In this document: piece after piece, positions 25,795-35,080 of the stretch
Position numbering within the stretch: the first letter of the stretch is position 1
Layout of the letters: every line of letters starts with the position of its first letter
Source: Pseudomonas eucalypticola
Lineage (GTDB): Bacteria; Pseudomonadota; Gammaproteobacteria; Pseudomonadales; Pseudomonadaceae
NCBI RefSeq assembly: GCF_013374995.1
Contig: NZ_CP056030.1
Coordinates: 3,876,501-3,940,500 of the forward strand
DNA length: 64,000 bases
Reading direction: 5' to 3'
Translations under genes and position numbers: made by a program
Notes under the pieces: generated by a model
Databases searched by the model: none
What the model was told of the DNA's origin: nothing
The model's input: only the letters and a program-made list of their open reading frames with translations

Positions 25795-26823
25795 ATGGAA
25801 TCAGCGATCCCCGACCACCTGCGTCAGCAACGTCAGTGCCCGGCCACCACGCCTGCCCACTATCAGCCGCCCTTCCCGGCTTGGTCGTCGCGCTTCAGCC
25901 CCTTGACCGGCCAGGTGGTGATGGCCTGTTTCGGCGTGCAAGGCCGTGATGGCATCGCCCTCAGCGACCTGGCGCCGATCACCGAGCGGTTTTCCATGGC
26001 CGACGGCCCGCTGTTCTGGGATGGGGCCGAATGTGTGGACGCCCAGGGCTTCCATACCGGTATCGCCATCGCCTACTGGGCTGACGTCCAGGCCTTCGCC
26101 CGCTGGCAGCAGACCTGCGGGTTTACCGCCTGGTGGCAACACGAAGCCCGCGAGCGCGGCCCGCTGGGCTGGTTCATGGAAGTGGTGTGCCCTACCGCCG
26201 AGCGTTTCGAGACGGTGTTTTCGTCCCCGGACCGCGCCGAAGGCATCGGCCATCTGGCCAGCCACGTCAGCGCGCCGATTCTGGAACATGGCTACTGGGG
26301 CAGCGCCCGCGATCGCTTGCCCATTGCCCAGGTCGATCCACTGCCGGGGCGTGCGCCGGCCAGCGTGCCGCCGCCCCACGGCAAACGGGTACGCCTGCCG
26401 GGCCGCGACAACCTGTGCCTGATCCGCTCCGGCCAGGACTGGAGCGACACCCGTGGCGAGGAGCGTCGGCTGTATTTGAATGATGTGCGCCCGGTGCTGG
26501 AAACCGGCATGACCTTCCTGCGCGACCAGGGCGGCGACATAGGCTGCCTGAGTTGCAGGTTCATGCAGGCGGTGGACCGCAGCGGGCTGCCCATCGATAA
26601 AAGCTTTGGCCTGGCCTGGTTCGATGATCTCGCCCACCTGGAACGCTGGGCCAAGACCCACCCCACGCATGTGGCGATCTTCGGCGGGTTCATGAACTAC
26701 GTGCAAACCCTCAACTTCCAGATTCAGCTGCGGCTGTATCACGAAGTGGCGGTCATACCGGCCAGCGCGCAGTTTTTCGAATACGTCAATTGCCACCCCG
26801 GCAGCGGCCTGCTCTCGCGCTGA
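25795..26823 (+). CDS. haem-dependent aldoxime dehydratase (phenylacetaldoxime dehydratase type)
   Basis: A 342-residue enzyme converting aldoximes to nitriles at a haem-iron centre. It matches OxdA/OxdB-type proteins in length and in segments such as MESAIPDHLRQQRQCP, PLTGQVVMACFGVQG, GYWGSARDRLP and the His-rich C-terminal region (HPTHVAIF, LRLYHEV, 289-316), which includes the expected haem-ligand and catalytic histidines. I cannot assign them by number without an alignment. The product is the substrate of the nitrilase encoded immediately upstream. No signal peptide; cytoplasmic. Confidence 0.92.
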   Translation: MESAIPDHLRQQRQCPATTPAHYQPPFPAWSSRFSPLTGQVVMACFGVQGRDGIALSDLAPITERFSMADGPLFWDGAECVDAQGFHTGIAIAYWADVQAFARWQQTCGFTAWWQHEARERGPLGWFMEVVCPTAERFETVFSSPDRAEGIGHLASHVSAPILEHGYWGSARDRLPIAQVDPLPGRAPASVPPPHGKRVRLPGRDNLCLIRSGQDWSDTRGEERRLYLNDVRPVLETGMTFLRDQGGDIGCLSCRFMQAVDRSGLPIDKSFGLAWFDDLAHLERWAKTHPTHVAIFGGFMNYVQTLNFQIQLRLYHEVAVIPASAQFFEYVNCHPGSGLLSR

Positions 26824-26896
26824 CCGCACCGCTCACTCATTTACCCGGTTGCGCTGGCCCGGCCAGCGCAGGCCTTGTCACGCCAGGAGTTCGACC

Positions 26897-27781
26897 ATGA
26901 ACCTGTTCACCCGCGCCCCCCGCCACCTGGGCCTGCTGGCCCTGGCCTGCGGCGCCAGCAACGCCCAGGCCCTGGAAATCACCGCCGGCGACTACGAGCC
27001 GTTGCCCGTGGGCGCCAGTGCGCTGCTGCTGTACTTCCAACACGCCGACAACAGCGACTTCTACCAGCAAGGCCACAAGGTCTCGGACAACTTCCGGCTC
27101 AAGACCGACGTTAGCCTGCTGCGCTACATCCACTCCATCGGCCTGGCCGACGACTTGGTGGTCGAACCCCAGGCCATTCTGCCGTACGGTCACCTTCACG
27201 CCAGTGGCGACGCCAGCGCGCTGGGCCAGACCACTGGCACCGGCGACCTGATCCTGGGCGCGCCGGTGAAGTGGCGGCTGAACACTGCGAACAAGGACAT
27301 TGTGTCGCTGGCGCCCTACGTCTATGTGCCCACCGGCAGCTACGATCGCGATGATGCCCTGAACCTGGGTGAGAACCGCTGGCGGGTGCTGCTGCAGGGC
27401 GCCTACATTCACCACTTCGATGCACAGTGGGCGCTGGACACGGCGGCGGACGTGTCCTGGTTCGGGCCCAACCACGACTACACCAGCGGCGGCGTGACGT
27501 TGAAGCAGCAGGCGCGCTACGAATACCAGGCCTACCTGCGCTACAACCTTTCGCCCGCCACGCAGGTGGCAGCGGGAGGTGGGCGGATACAGGGCGGCAA
27601 GACGTCGGTCGCGGGCGTGGACCAGGATGACACCACCGACACCACTTATGCGCGGGTGATGGTTACCCACATGCTCACCGCGTCGCTGCAGATGCAAGTC
27701 GAAGCCGGGCGAGACCTCGAGGTAGAGCAAGGCTTCAAGGAAAAGGCCCGCCTGAACCTGCGGCTGGCCAAATTGTTCTAG
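26897..27781 (+). CDS. outer-membrane channel of the phenol MetA-degradation family
   Basis: A 294-residue protein with a signal peptide (MNLFTRAPRHLGLLALACGA, cleaved near AQAL) and a beta-barrel pattern ending in LNLRLAKLF. It resembles the 'MetA pathway of phenol degradation' channels that import aromatic compounds. CCAGGAG lies seven bases before ATG 26897. It is third in the nitrilase operon and probably carries aromatic aldoximes or nitriles across the outer membrane, as inferred from context. A tandem repeat array starts 30 bases after the stop codon. Confidence 0.8.
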   Translation: MNLFTRAPRHLGLLALACGASNAQALEITAGDYEPLPVGASALLLYFQHADNSDFYQQGHKVSDNFRLKTDVSLLRYIHSIGLADDLVVEPQAILPYGHLHASGDASALGQTTGTGDLILGAPVKWRLNTANKDIVSLAPYVYVPTGSYDRDDALNLGENRWRVLLQGAYIHHFDAQWALDTAADVSWFGPNHDYTSGGVTLKQQARYEYQAYLRYNLSPATQVAAGGGRIQGGKTSVAGVDQDDTTDTTYARVMVTHMLTASLQMQVEAGRDLEVEQGFKEKARLNLRLAKLF

Positions 27782-27810
27782 CTCTTCCCCCTGTCGACGG
27801 GGCACGCGGT

Positions 27811-28116
27811 GGCCTGATGTTGCGCGGCGTTTGGGACGCGGCCGGGTCCGCTGCTACCCCGTACGCGTCGGCGGTGCGGGCGGTGGGCCTGATGTTGCGC
27901 GGCGTTTGGGACGCGGCCGGGTCCGCTGCTACTCCGTACGCGTCGGCGGTGCGGGCGGTGGGCCTGATGTTGCGCGGCGTTCGGGACGCGGCCGGGTCCG
28001 CTGCTACTCCGTACGCGTCGGCGGTGCGGGTGGTGGGCCTGATGTTGCGCGGCGTTCGGGACGCGGCCCAAGTCCGCGTAGCAGCGGACCTGGCCGCGTC
28101 GGCGGTGCGGGCGGTA
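27811..28116 (+). repeat. 75-bp tandem repeat array with REP-like core
   Basis: Units begin at 27811, 27886, 27961 and 28036, a fixed 75-bp period; a fifth, partial and degenerate unit starts at 28117. The units are nearly identical, each with GGCCTGATGTTGCGCGGCGT followed by GCGGCCGGGTCCGCTGC. The fourth unit is altered: it carries an inverted form containing GTAGCAGCGGACCTGGCCGC (28078-28097), a sequence also found at 48123-48145. All frames are open on the + strand (25 codons per unit), but there is no ribosome binding site, so I treat it as DNA repeat. Confidence 0.85.
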
Positions 28117-28422
28117 GGGCTGATGCCGCGCCGGGTCCGTGTAATTCAATGGACTCGCCCAAGCCAAGGCGTCAATGCGCCACGGTGGCAGTCTAAACAG
28201 CCAACGACAGCGAGGGCGAGTCCATGGAAAGCATACTTCGGTTGACCAATCCCTGTCTCCTTCTGATTTGTTGATCTGCACCTCCGGCGAAGACGAGTCC
28301 GCTGCTACGCCGGGCCGCGCACTTATGCCAAAACCGCCGGTGCGCGGTTTTTTGGTTCTTTCCCCCGGCGCCGGGAAACGGGCACAGTAACCGCCCTCTC
28401 GGCCTCTGGAACCCGTGTCACC
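28117..28422. other. gap with inverted repeat, REP fragment and terminator
   Basis: It holds a 12-bp perfect inverted repeat (28149-28160 and 28214-28225), a further REP-like fragment (about 28297-28315, GAGTCCGCTGCTACGCC) and a + strand terminator (28332-28353). After the right arm a 16-codon frame opens (MESILRLTNPCLLLIC); I cannot judge whether it is translated. No other gene seen. Confidence 0.5.
28332..28353 (+). terminator. Rho-independent terminator
   Basis: AACCGC (28332-28337) pairs with GCGGTT (28344-28349), leading into a run of six T (28348-28353). It lies between the repeat array and the LysR gene and may end read-through from the nitrilase operon. Confidence 0.7.
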
Positions 28423-29409
28423 ATGCACCTGGATCTGCGCCAGCTTCGCCACTTCATTGCCCTGGTCGAATTTCGCAACTTCGGCCTCGCCGCCCAGTCG
28501 GTCAATATCTCCCAGTCGGCCTTCAGCCGCAGTATCCAGGCGCTGGAACAAAGCTTCGGCGCACGGCTGATCGATCGCAACCGTAACCTGGAACCCAGCA
28601 AGAAAGGCCTGATCGTGCTGGAGCACGCGCGGCTGCTGGTGGGCAACGCCCACAACCTGATCAATGAAGTGCGCCAGTTCAACGAGCGCGAGGCCGGTGA
28701 GCTGTCGTTCGGCTGCGGCCCTGCGCCGGCTGCCTGGCTGATGCCCCAGGCCATCGGCCACTTCACCCGCCAGCTGCCGAAGGTGCGCCTGCGCTTCCAC
28801 GTGGACAACTGGCAGGCGCTGGGGCAACGGTTGCTGGCCGAGGAATGCGAGTTCTTCGTCGCCGACGCCCGCCATTTCGAATTCGACCCCGACTACCGGG
28901 TGCAACTGCTCAGCCCCCACCGCTGGGGGTTTTGCTGCCGCAGCGGCCACCCGCTGGCGCAGTTCGATGAGGTCAGCGTGGAGCAACTCTTCAGCTACCC
29001 CCTGGCCGGCACCGTGCGCCCGCCCAACCTGCGCAAAGCGCTGGTGGAACTCAGCGGCCGACCTGACTTCCAGACCAGCATCGAGTGCGACAATGGCTAT
29101 AGCCTGGTGGCCGTGATCCAGCATTCCGATGCCATAGGCACCACCAACGTCAGCCGCAGCAACCCTTATCTGCAGCAGGGCCTCAAACTGCTCAAGGTGC
29201 GTGGGCTGGACCCGCAGGCAGCGGAGTTCTACACCCACTACGGCATCGTCAGCCGCGCTGGCTACAAGCTGTCTTACCTGGCGCAGACGCTGATCGAAGC
29301 CTTCCTGGAAGCTGACCGGGCCATGCAGGCCGTGGAAGCCGGCCTGCCGCCGCTGCCAAGCGATGGCAGCGACCGGCTGCGGGATGTACTTACAGGGCTT
29401 GCACACTGA
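28423..29409 (+). CDS. LysR-family regulator
   Basis: A 328-residue LTTR. The winged helix-turn-helix is LDLRQLRHFIALVEFRNFGL followed by AAQSVNISQSAFSRSIQALE. The effector domain includes GELSFGCGPAPAAWLMPQA and FCCRSGHPLAQF. It ends tail to tail with the DUF6250 gene (overlap of 20 bases), so it is convergent with the lyase operon and the most likely regulator by position, although not in the usual divergent arrangement. No good inverted repeat is seen close by. The inducer is unknown. Confidence 0.87.
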   Translation: MHLDLRQLRHFIALVEFRNFGLAAQSVNISQSAFSRSIQALEQSFGARLIDRNRNLEPSKKGLIVLEHARLLVGNAHNLINEVRQFNEREAGELSFGCGPAPAAWLMPQAIGHFTRQLPKVRLRFHVDNWQALGQRLLAEECEFFVADARHFEFDPDYRVQLLSPHRWGFCCRSGHPLAQFDEVSVEQLFSYPLAGTVRPPNLRKALVELSGRPDFQTSIECDNGYSLVAVIQHSDAIGTTNVSRSNPYLQQGLKLLKVRGLDPQAAEFYTHYGIVSRAGYKLSYLAQTLIEAFLEADRAMQAVEAGLPPLPSDGSDRLRDVLTGLAH

Positions 29410-30016
29410 AGTCCGTGATCCGCTGGCGGGACCACACCGAGCGGAAACCGAAGTAACCCGGCGCAGGCAAGCCTGCCAGCGCCTGGTGGAACACCCGTTC
29501 ACCGTCGACACTGAAGCCGGTGCCGTCAGCGGTGACTTCGATCACGACCTGATAAGCGTGCCCCGCCTTGAGCAGGTGCCCTTCATCCAGCCATTCGCCC
29601 AGCAATGGCCGGCGCACACTGCCGTCGTAGCGGCGAAAGCGCGTGGTGGTATTGCCGTTGCCGCCCATGCCCACGTACCAGGTGGCCAGCGAGTCATAGC
29701 TTTCCAGCACGCCGTCGCGCACGGACAACCCGCTTCCATTCATCTCGTGGGCGGCCCAGAAGCAGTTGAAGTCCGACAGCCTGTCGTTGGCCTTCCCTTC
29801 CACCAGCACCTGTCGGCGAAACGCGATGCGGTAGGCACCGGCCAGCCGCTGGGTCAGCCACAGGGTCATGCCGGCGCTGGTGTCCATGACCAGCCCGCCG
29901 CGCTGCACCGTCACCGTGGAGTCATCGGGGCATTCGGCCTCCACCCGCCAACGGCGCATATCGAACTGTTGAAAACGGTCCTGGACAATCACGGAGCCCG
30001 GGGTACTGCCTTCCAT
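29390..30016 (-). CDS. DUF6250 domain protein
   Basis: A 208-residue protein with the DUF6250 pattern: VIVQDRFQQFDMRRWRVEAE, NDRLSDFNCFWAAHEMN, WYVGMGGNGNTTTRFRRYDG and PAPGYFGFRSVWSRQRITDF. The fold is a concanavalin-like beta sandwich. DUF6250 proteins are found in polysaccharide-degradation loci, often next to rhamnogalacturonan lyases. ATG 30016 has GGAGTG at good spacing and lies 16 bases after the lyase stop codon; ATG 30043 is possible but overlaps it. No signal peptide is visible, which is odd for a carbohydrate-binding protein. Last gene of the four-gene operon. Confidence 0.82.
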   Translation of the reverse strand: MEGSTPGSVIVQDRFQQFDMRRWRVEAECPDDSTVTVQRGGLVMDTSAGMTLWLTQRLAGAYRIAFRRQVLVEGKANDRLSDFNCFWAAHEMNGSGLSVRDGVLESYDSLATWYVGMGGNGNTTTRFRRYDGSVRRPLLGEWLDEGHLLKAGHAYQVVIEVTADGTGFSVDGERVFHQALAGLPAPGYFGFRSVWSRQRITDFSVQAL

Positions 30017-30032
30017 GTAAAACACTCCAGCT

Positions 30033-32783
30033 TCACTGCGCATGGGAAATGGGGGGGCCGGCCAGCGCCAGCAAGGCCATGGCCGTCAGCCCCCATTGGG
30101 CGACGGCGTTGGTGGACAGGTTGGCGCCCGCCGAGGTCCCCGCGCGCTCATCGATGATGGACACCGGCCCAGGCTCGTTGAGGTCCCGCACGTAAGCCGG
30201 TACCAGCACCCGGTGCAGTTCGCGGTTGGGCCGCGGGATACCTCCGGAGCCGGCGGCGAACTCTTGCCAGGCGCGGCGTTGCAGGCTGCGGTCGTTCAGC
30301 CGCCAGCCGGCGAATGCGGTCAGGCGCGCGTGGCCCTGGGCGAGGTTGAGGTTGCCCAGCGGCTTGCCCAAGGCATGGCGCACCTGCTCGGCAGGCGCGT
30401 TGTACAACCTGCAGTAATCCAGCCAGGCGCTTTCGAACCGTGCCGAAGGCAGTACCTGCAAGAGCTCGCTGCAGATCTCCGCCAAACCGAACACGGCCGA
30501 CAGGTGCGATACGGTCAGCTTGCCGCTGGTGTCGATATCGAAGCGGCCACTGTCCAGTTCCATCTCGCCGACACCGGTGAAAAACCCATGGGGCTGGGCG
30601 GCGATGCTGTCCATGCTGTTGCGCAGGCGACGGGCCAGCGCCGGGTCGCCGGTACGCTCCCATTCGGTGAGCCAGGCCGCCGCGATGGCGCCCCAGTCAG
30701 TGCCGAAGGCAATGCTGGCGTAGCCGTCGCGGGCATCGCGCTGCTGGCCCACCTTGCGCCCTGGCACCACCTCGCGCAGGGTGCGCAAGGCTTCGACCTG
30801 GGCGTGCATCAACTCACCCACCCGCTCGTCGGCCGTCAGGTAATACAGGAACCGACGGTTGGCCACCGTGGAGATCCGCAACTGCTTGGCACTGTCGCCC
30901 CAGTGCTGCACATTGTGCCGCGAGCCCAGCGGGGCGAAGCGGCCGATGTGGTGCACGTCCACTTCACCGGTGTGGCGCGTCATGGCTTCGGCCATGCGGA
31001 ACACGTCATGGCGCCCGGTGCGCAGAAAGTAGTACCACAGCCACAGGTCGGTGCTCAGTTCGGAGTTGTCCCAGGCGTAGCCACCCACGTCGTAACGCCA
31101 CACATGGCGGTCTTCGTCGTAGGTGTGCATGACGTCGCCGTAGTCCCAGAAACCGTACCAGCGACGCTGCTCCACTTCGTCGCGGTAGAAGTCGAAATAG
31201 AACGCCAGTTGCGCCTCAAGGCCGCGGGTGGCCGAGGCATGGGGGTCTGCGGGTGCCCAGTCAGGGCCGAACACCCCGGCACGGTGCAAACGGGTGGGGT
31301 CGGCCACCAGCAGGGGTGGGTCCTGAATACGCCGGGCAATGTCCACCAGTTGCGCGTTGCTGGGCGTGGCGGCAACACACTGCAGTTCGATCTCGCTGGT
31401 GCGCGCCACACCCAAGGGTGTGCCGAACCCAGGCTCGTAGTCCTCGTAAGTGATGTCCAGCGCTTCGCGCTGGCGGGTGAAGTCGGTTTCGCCCATCCCG
31501 TCATGGTAGAACCGCAAGTCCATGGGCGCGGCTTGGGCGGCCCATAGCCACAGCGTCACCTGGGCCAGGTCGGTATGGGCGTCGTCGATATCCAGTTGCG
31601 CCGGATAGCTTTGCCAGAAATTGCGCACGCCGAACACCACGCCGCCACCGGGCGACCCCAGGTAACCTACCCCGGCCGCGCGCTCGCCGGTAGCGCTGTT
31701 GAGCCAGCCATGGCCCTGGGCGGTGCGTTTGGTGATCTGGTAGCCGTCCGGGTGGGCCTGCAGCAGGCGGTAACTGCCGAACGCCGGGATGTACTGCAGG
31801 CGTTGGGCAACCTCAGGGGCGAACTGCGCCACCGGCGGCGTCGCCCGCCCTTCGATCTGCGCACGCCGTACCGCTTCACCGGGGTCGCGACGCAGGCCGG
31901 TGAGGCCGCGTACCGCTTCGGCGAACACACCGCCATTGGCCGCCACGAAGCGTACATGACGGTCGTGCAGTGCCGCGGTCTGCGGGGTATCGAAGCGCAG
32001 GGCGATGCCCTTGATGAAGTCCTGATGCTCGTCAGCGTCGAACACGAACGAGTGCACCAGGCGCAAGCGATCGCTGTTGGCGTAAGCGTACAGGCGCAGG
32101 GTAAAGGGCAGCAGGCGCCGCGTGCCCTGGCTCAGTTGGTGGCTGCCGCGCAAGGTGATGACCGCACGCACCGGGCCCTGCTGTTCGACCTCCACAGTGT
32201 CGATCTGGCTGCGGTATTGCTCGAGCCGGGTACCCGGCTGGTCGGGGTCGCCTTGGACGTGCAGCAGCAGGTGGCCGCCTTGCAGGGTCGGCTGACCCTG
32301 GCGGCTGACACGGGCTAGCAGCACATTGCCCTGGCGGGGAATGTCGCAGCGCAGCACGCCAGTGTCCAGCACCAGGTGGTCCGCGTGCGCCGTCACCAGG
32401 CTTGCGCCGGCGGCCGGCGGCGCCACCAATGGGCTGAGTTCATAGCGGGTTGCCACCTGTGGCTGAGGGCCCAGGGCATGGGCGCTCCACTTCAGGCTGC
32501 CATCCGGCCAATAGGCCAGCGGCCAGCTCTGCACGGGCGTCACCTGGCCATCCCCGCGCAGCTCGAAACCGCTGCTGGCCGGTACCAGGCCCTGAGGCCA
32601 CGGCGTGCCCCAGGTGACCCCGGCGAAACTGCCCGGGACGTTGCCGCCCAGCCAGCCCAAGGCCGTGCGCAACGGCCCGGCCGCTGGCGTGGCCGCCTGG
32701 GCGCTGCCGATAAAGGGAACGCCGCCAGCCAGTAGTGCACTGCCGCGCATGAAGCTGCGGCGGTTGAACATCATCGAGTCCAT
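30033..32783 (-). CDS. Tat-exported exo-rhamnogalacturonan-lyase-like protein
   Basis: A 916-residue enzyme. The N-terminus carries a Tat signal, NRRSFMRGSALLAGG, so it is folded before export. Then come a RIFT-barrel-like domain (about 40-130, AYWPDGSLKWSAHALG), a central beta-sandwich (about 150-450) and an alpha/alpha toroid with VWRYDVGGYAWDNSEL, WLWYYFLRTGRHDVFR and GEVDVHHIGRFAPLGSRHN. This order is that of PcRGLX-type exo-rhamnogalacturonan lyases (PL26). The length fits. The substrate is inferred; catalytic residues were not assigned. TonB receptor and binding-protein genes precede it in the same operon. Confidence 0.82.
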   Translation of the reverse strand: MDSMMFNRRSFMRGSALLAGGVPFIGSAQAATPAAGPLRTALGWLGGNVPGSFAGVTWGTPWPQGLVPASSGFELRGDGQVTPVQSWPLAYWPDGSLKWSAHALGPQPQVATRYELSPLVAPPAAGASLVTAHADHLVLDTGVLRCDIPRQGNVLLARVSRQGQPTLQGGHLLLHVQGDPDQPGTRLEQYRSQIDTVEVEQQGPVRAVITLRGSHQLSQGTRRLLPFTLRLYAYANSDRLRLVHSFVFDADEHQDFIKGIALRFDTPQTAALHDRHVRFVAANGGVFAEAVRGLTGLRRDPGEAVRRAQIEGRATPPVAQFAPEVAQRLQYIPAFGSYRLLQAHPDGYQITKRTAQGHGWLNSATGERAAGVGYLGSPGGGVVFGVRNFWQSYPAQLDIDDAHTDLAQVTLWLWAAQAAPMDLRFYHDGMGETDFTRQREALDITYEDYEPGFGTPLGVARTSEIELQCVAATPSNAQLVDIARRIQDPPLLVADPTRLHRAGVFGPDWAPADPHASATRGLEAQLAFYFDFYRDEVEQRRWYGFWDYGDVMHTYDEDRHVWRYDVGGYAWDNSELSTDLWLWYYFLRTGRHDVFRMAEAMTRHTGEVDVHHIGRFAPLGSRHNVQHWGDSAKQLRISTVANRRFLYYLTADERVGELMHAQVEALRTLREVVPGRKVGQQRDARDGYASIAFGTDWGAIAAAWLTEWERTGDPALARRLRNSMDSIAAQPHGFFTGVGEMELDSGRFDIDTSGKLTVSHLSAVFGLAEICSELLQVLPSARFESAWLDYCRLYNAPAEQVRHALGKPLGNLNLAQGHARLTAFAGWRLNDRSLQRRAWQEFAAGSGGIPRPNRELHRVLVPAYVRDLNEPGPVSIIDERAGTSAGANLSTNAVAQWGLTAMALLALAGPPISHAQ

Positions 32784-32795
32784 TGCTTCGCGCCC

Positions 32796-35048
32796 CTAGA
32801 AGTCATAACCGAGGGTGACGCCCACCGTGCGCGGGTCACCCAGCACGCCGAAGGCCGTGCCGTAGTCGCCGGTATTGAGCGACTGGTAGTAGCGTTTGTT
32901 AAGGGCGTTGTTCACCCACAGTGAAGTGCTCCAGTGCCCCTCACCGTACTTGCCGCCCAACCCGGTGGAGAGCGCCAGCAGGCCATAGCCGGGAATGCGG
33001 GTGAAAGCCGAATCGTCCACCGTGCCATAGGCCCAGGTGCGGTAGGCCCAGCGACCGGCCACGAAGGCATCCAGGCCGTCCAGGGCCTGCCACTCGTAGC
33101 GGCTGGCGAGGGTGTAGGTCAGCTTCGGCGAGCGGAATACGCGGTTGCCGCTCTGGTCACAGGTGGCCGGGGCGTTCGCCGCCAGGGTCACTTCCGGTGG
33201 GCAGGTGGCGTTCTTGAAGTCCAGGTACTTGTTGTCCAGCAGCGTGGCATTGAAGTCGATACTCCAGCCCGAAAGGGGCTTGAGGTTCAAGGTAGTCTGC
33301 ACGCCCCGCGAACGCAGGGTGCCGGCGTTGATCAGGTAGCTGCTCTGGCTGTCCAGATCGTAGGCGGTGGTCTGGAATTTAGAGATCTGCGACCAGAACA
33401 GCGCCGTGTCCAGGTTCACCCGGCTGTCCAGCCAATGGCCCTTGAAGCCCAGTTCGGCGCCCTTGGTGGTTTCCGGGTCGATGAACAGACTGTCGGTGCC
33501 GGCCTTGGTGGCCGCGCCAGAGGAAATATTCAGGCCACCGGACTTCTGCCCGTAGGCCACCGTCAGGTAGGTCTGCAGGTTCGGCTGCAACTGGTAGCTG
33601 AAGTTGACCATGGCTGCTGGCAGGCGGCTGTACTGGTTAAGGTCGCCGGAGTCGAAGTCGTTCTTGTTGACCCGGCGGAACGAGCCGGATTTCTTCTCGT
33701 AGGTTTCTCGGGCGCCGGCGGTGATGTCCAACGCGTCGGTCACGTGCCAGGTGCCCTGAGCCCAGGTGGAGAACACTTCCTCATTCAGCTCGCCCCAGCG
33801 CTGCACCAATTTGTTGGTATTGGTGGTGCTGGCGTAGTAGATCGTCGGGTAATACGCCGCGTAATGGTCGTGGGCATAGGTGTCCAGGTTCTCGCCGAAA
33901 TAGGCGGCGCCCAACGCGTAGTCGAAGAACTCGCCACGGGGGGAGTCCAGGCGGAAATCCTGGGACCAGACGCGGTCGCGTACATCGCCGCCGCTGTCCG
34001 AATACAGCGGCACGTCCAGGTTGTCAGCGGTCTTGGGCTTGAAGCCGAAGTAACGGTACGAGGTCACCGAACGCAGGTTGTAGCCCTCGCCCAGCCGCCA
34101 GTTGGCCTCGGCGGAAACGCCGCCCTGGGCAACCTTGGCACTGCTTTCATCGTCCAGGGCAACCTTGCGCCCACCGCTGACCACGTCCGCGCCCAGCAGC
34201 GCCGCGCGGTTGCGGTAGGTGTCGACGCCATTGATGGCATGGGTGGCGTCCAGCACCAGCACCGGGTCACTGCTGGCCTTGTTGTAGTCGGCGATCAAGC
34301 GCAGGCTGAAATCATCATCGGGCTTGTACAGCAGTTGGCCGCGAAAGCCGTCCTGGATGCTGCCGCCCAGTTCATGACCGTTGGTGATGTTTTCCACCGT
34401 GCCACCGCGCTCGGTGTGGGACAGGTTGATGCGCCCGGCCCAGCCGTCGCCCAGGGGCCCGGAGAGCATGGCCTGGGTCTGGGTGTAGCCATGGCTGCCT
34501 ACCGACTGGCGCACCGAGCCTTCGGGGGTGAAGGTGGGTGGGCGGCTATGGATGTCGATGGCGCCACCGGTGGTGTTATAGCCCTTGAGCGTGCCCTGGG
34601 GGCCACTGAGCACGCTGGCGCTGTCAATGTCCACCAGGTCGTTGGAGAGCATGCCGGGGCGACTGAGGTACACGTTGTCGAGGAACAGCCCGACGCTGCT
34701 GGGCATGCCGATGTTGATCTCGCTGCCGCCGCCGTCACCCACACCGCGAATCGTGATGCGAGTGTCGTACGCGTTGACCGTGGCCACATCCAGGCCCGAG
34801 GCCAGTTGCTGCAAGTCTTGCAGACGGTCGATGCGCTGCTGCTGCAGGGTTTCACCGCTCAGGGTCTGGGTGGAGGCTGGCGGTTGCTGGGCATCGACAG
34901 CGCGCGCGGCTTCGACCTTGACGGTCTGCAGTTGCGGCTCGGTACTGGAGGCGGCCGGGCGGGTCTCGTCGGCGAAGGCGCCAGTACTGGCGCTGCCGAT
35001 CATCAACGCCAGCAGCGAGGTACAGGGGTTCAGGGCAAAGTGCTTCAT
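32796..35048 (-). CDS. TonB-dependent outer-membrane receptor
   Basis: A 750-residue receptor. It has a signal peptide (MKHFALNPCTSLLALMIGSA, cleaved near AFADE), a TonB box region (LQTVKVEAARA), a plug domain (about 50-160, with RITIRGVGDGGG and SVLSGPQGTLKGYNTTGGAI) and a 22-strand barrel ending in VGVTLGYDF. It takes up a large substrate across the outer membrane with TonB energy. Its place between a binding protein and a lyase gene suggests an oligosaccharide or its sulfated form rather than iron. ATG 35048 starts the signal peptide; ATG 35063 adds five residues. Confidence 0.9.
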   Translation of the reverse strand: MKHFALNPCTSLLALMIGSASTGAFADETRPAASSTEPQLQTVKVEAARAVDAQQPPASTQTLSGETLQQQRIDRLQDLQQLASGLDVATVNAYDTRITIRGVGDGGGSEINIGMPSSVGLFLDNVYLSRPGMLSNDLVDIDSASVLSGPQGTLKGYNTTGGAIDIHSRPPTFTPEGSVRQSVGSHGYTQTQAMLSGPLGDGWAGRINLSHTERGGTVENITNGHELGGSIQDGFRGQLLYKPDDDFSLRLIADYNKASSDPVLVLDATHAINGVDTYRNRAALLGADVVSGGRKVALDDESSAKVAQGGVSAEANWRLGEGYNLRSVTSYRYFGFKPKTADNLDVPLYSDSGGDVRDRVWSQDFRLDSPRGEFFDYALGAAYFGENLDTYAHDHYAAYYPTIYYASTTNTNKLVQRWGELNEEVFSTWAQGTWHVTDALDITAGARETYEKKSGSFRRVNKNDFDSGDLNQYSRLPAAMVNFSYQLQPNLQTYLTVAYGQKSGGLNISSGAATKAGTDSLFIDPETTKGAELGFKGHWLDSRVNLDTALFWSQISKFQTTAYDLDSQSSYLINAGTLRSRGVQTTLNLKPLSGWSIDFNATLLDNKYLDFKNATCPPEVTLAANAPATCDQSGNRVFRSPKLTYTLASRYEWQALDGLDAFVAGRWAYRTWAYGTVDDSAFTRIPGYGLLALSTGLGGKYGEGHWSTSLWVNNALNKRYYQSLNTGDYGTAFGVLGDPRTVGVTLGYDF

Positions 35049-35080
35049 GGGGTGTCCGTGCAATCGTGGGGCGGTTCGGT

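Noticed and set aside
27811..28116. CRISPR array
   Set aside because: The repeats are directly adjacent 75-bp units without unique spacers, and no cas genes are present.
27817..28245. 142-codon repeat protein (25-residue repeats) in the tandem array
   Set aside because: All three + frames are open because of the 75-bp period; no ribosome binding site and the REP-like core points to DNA repeats, not a protein.
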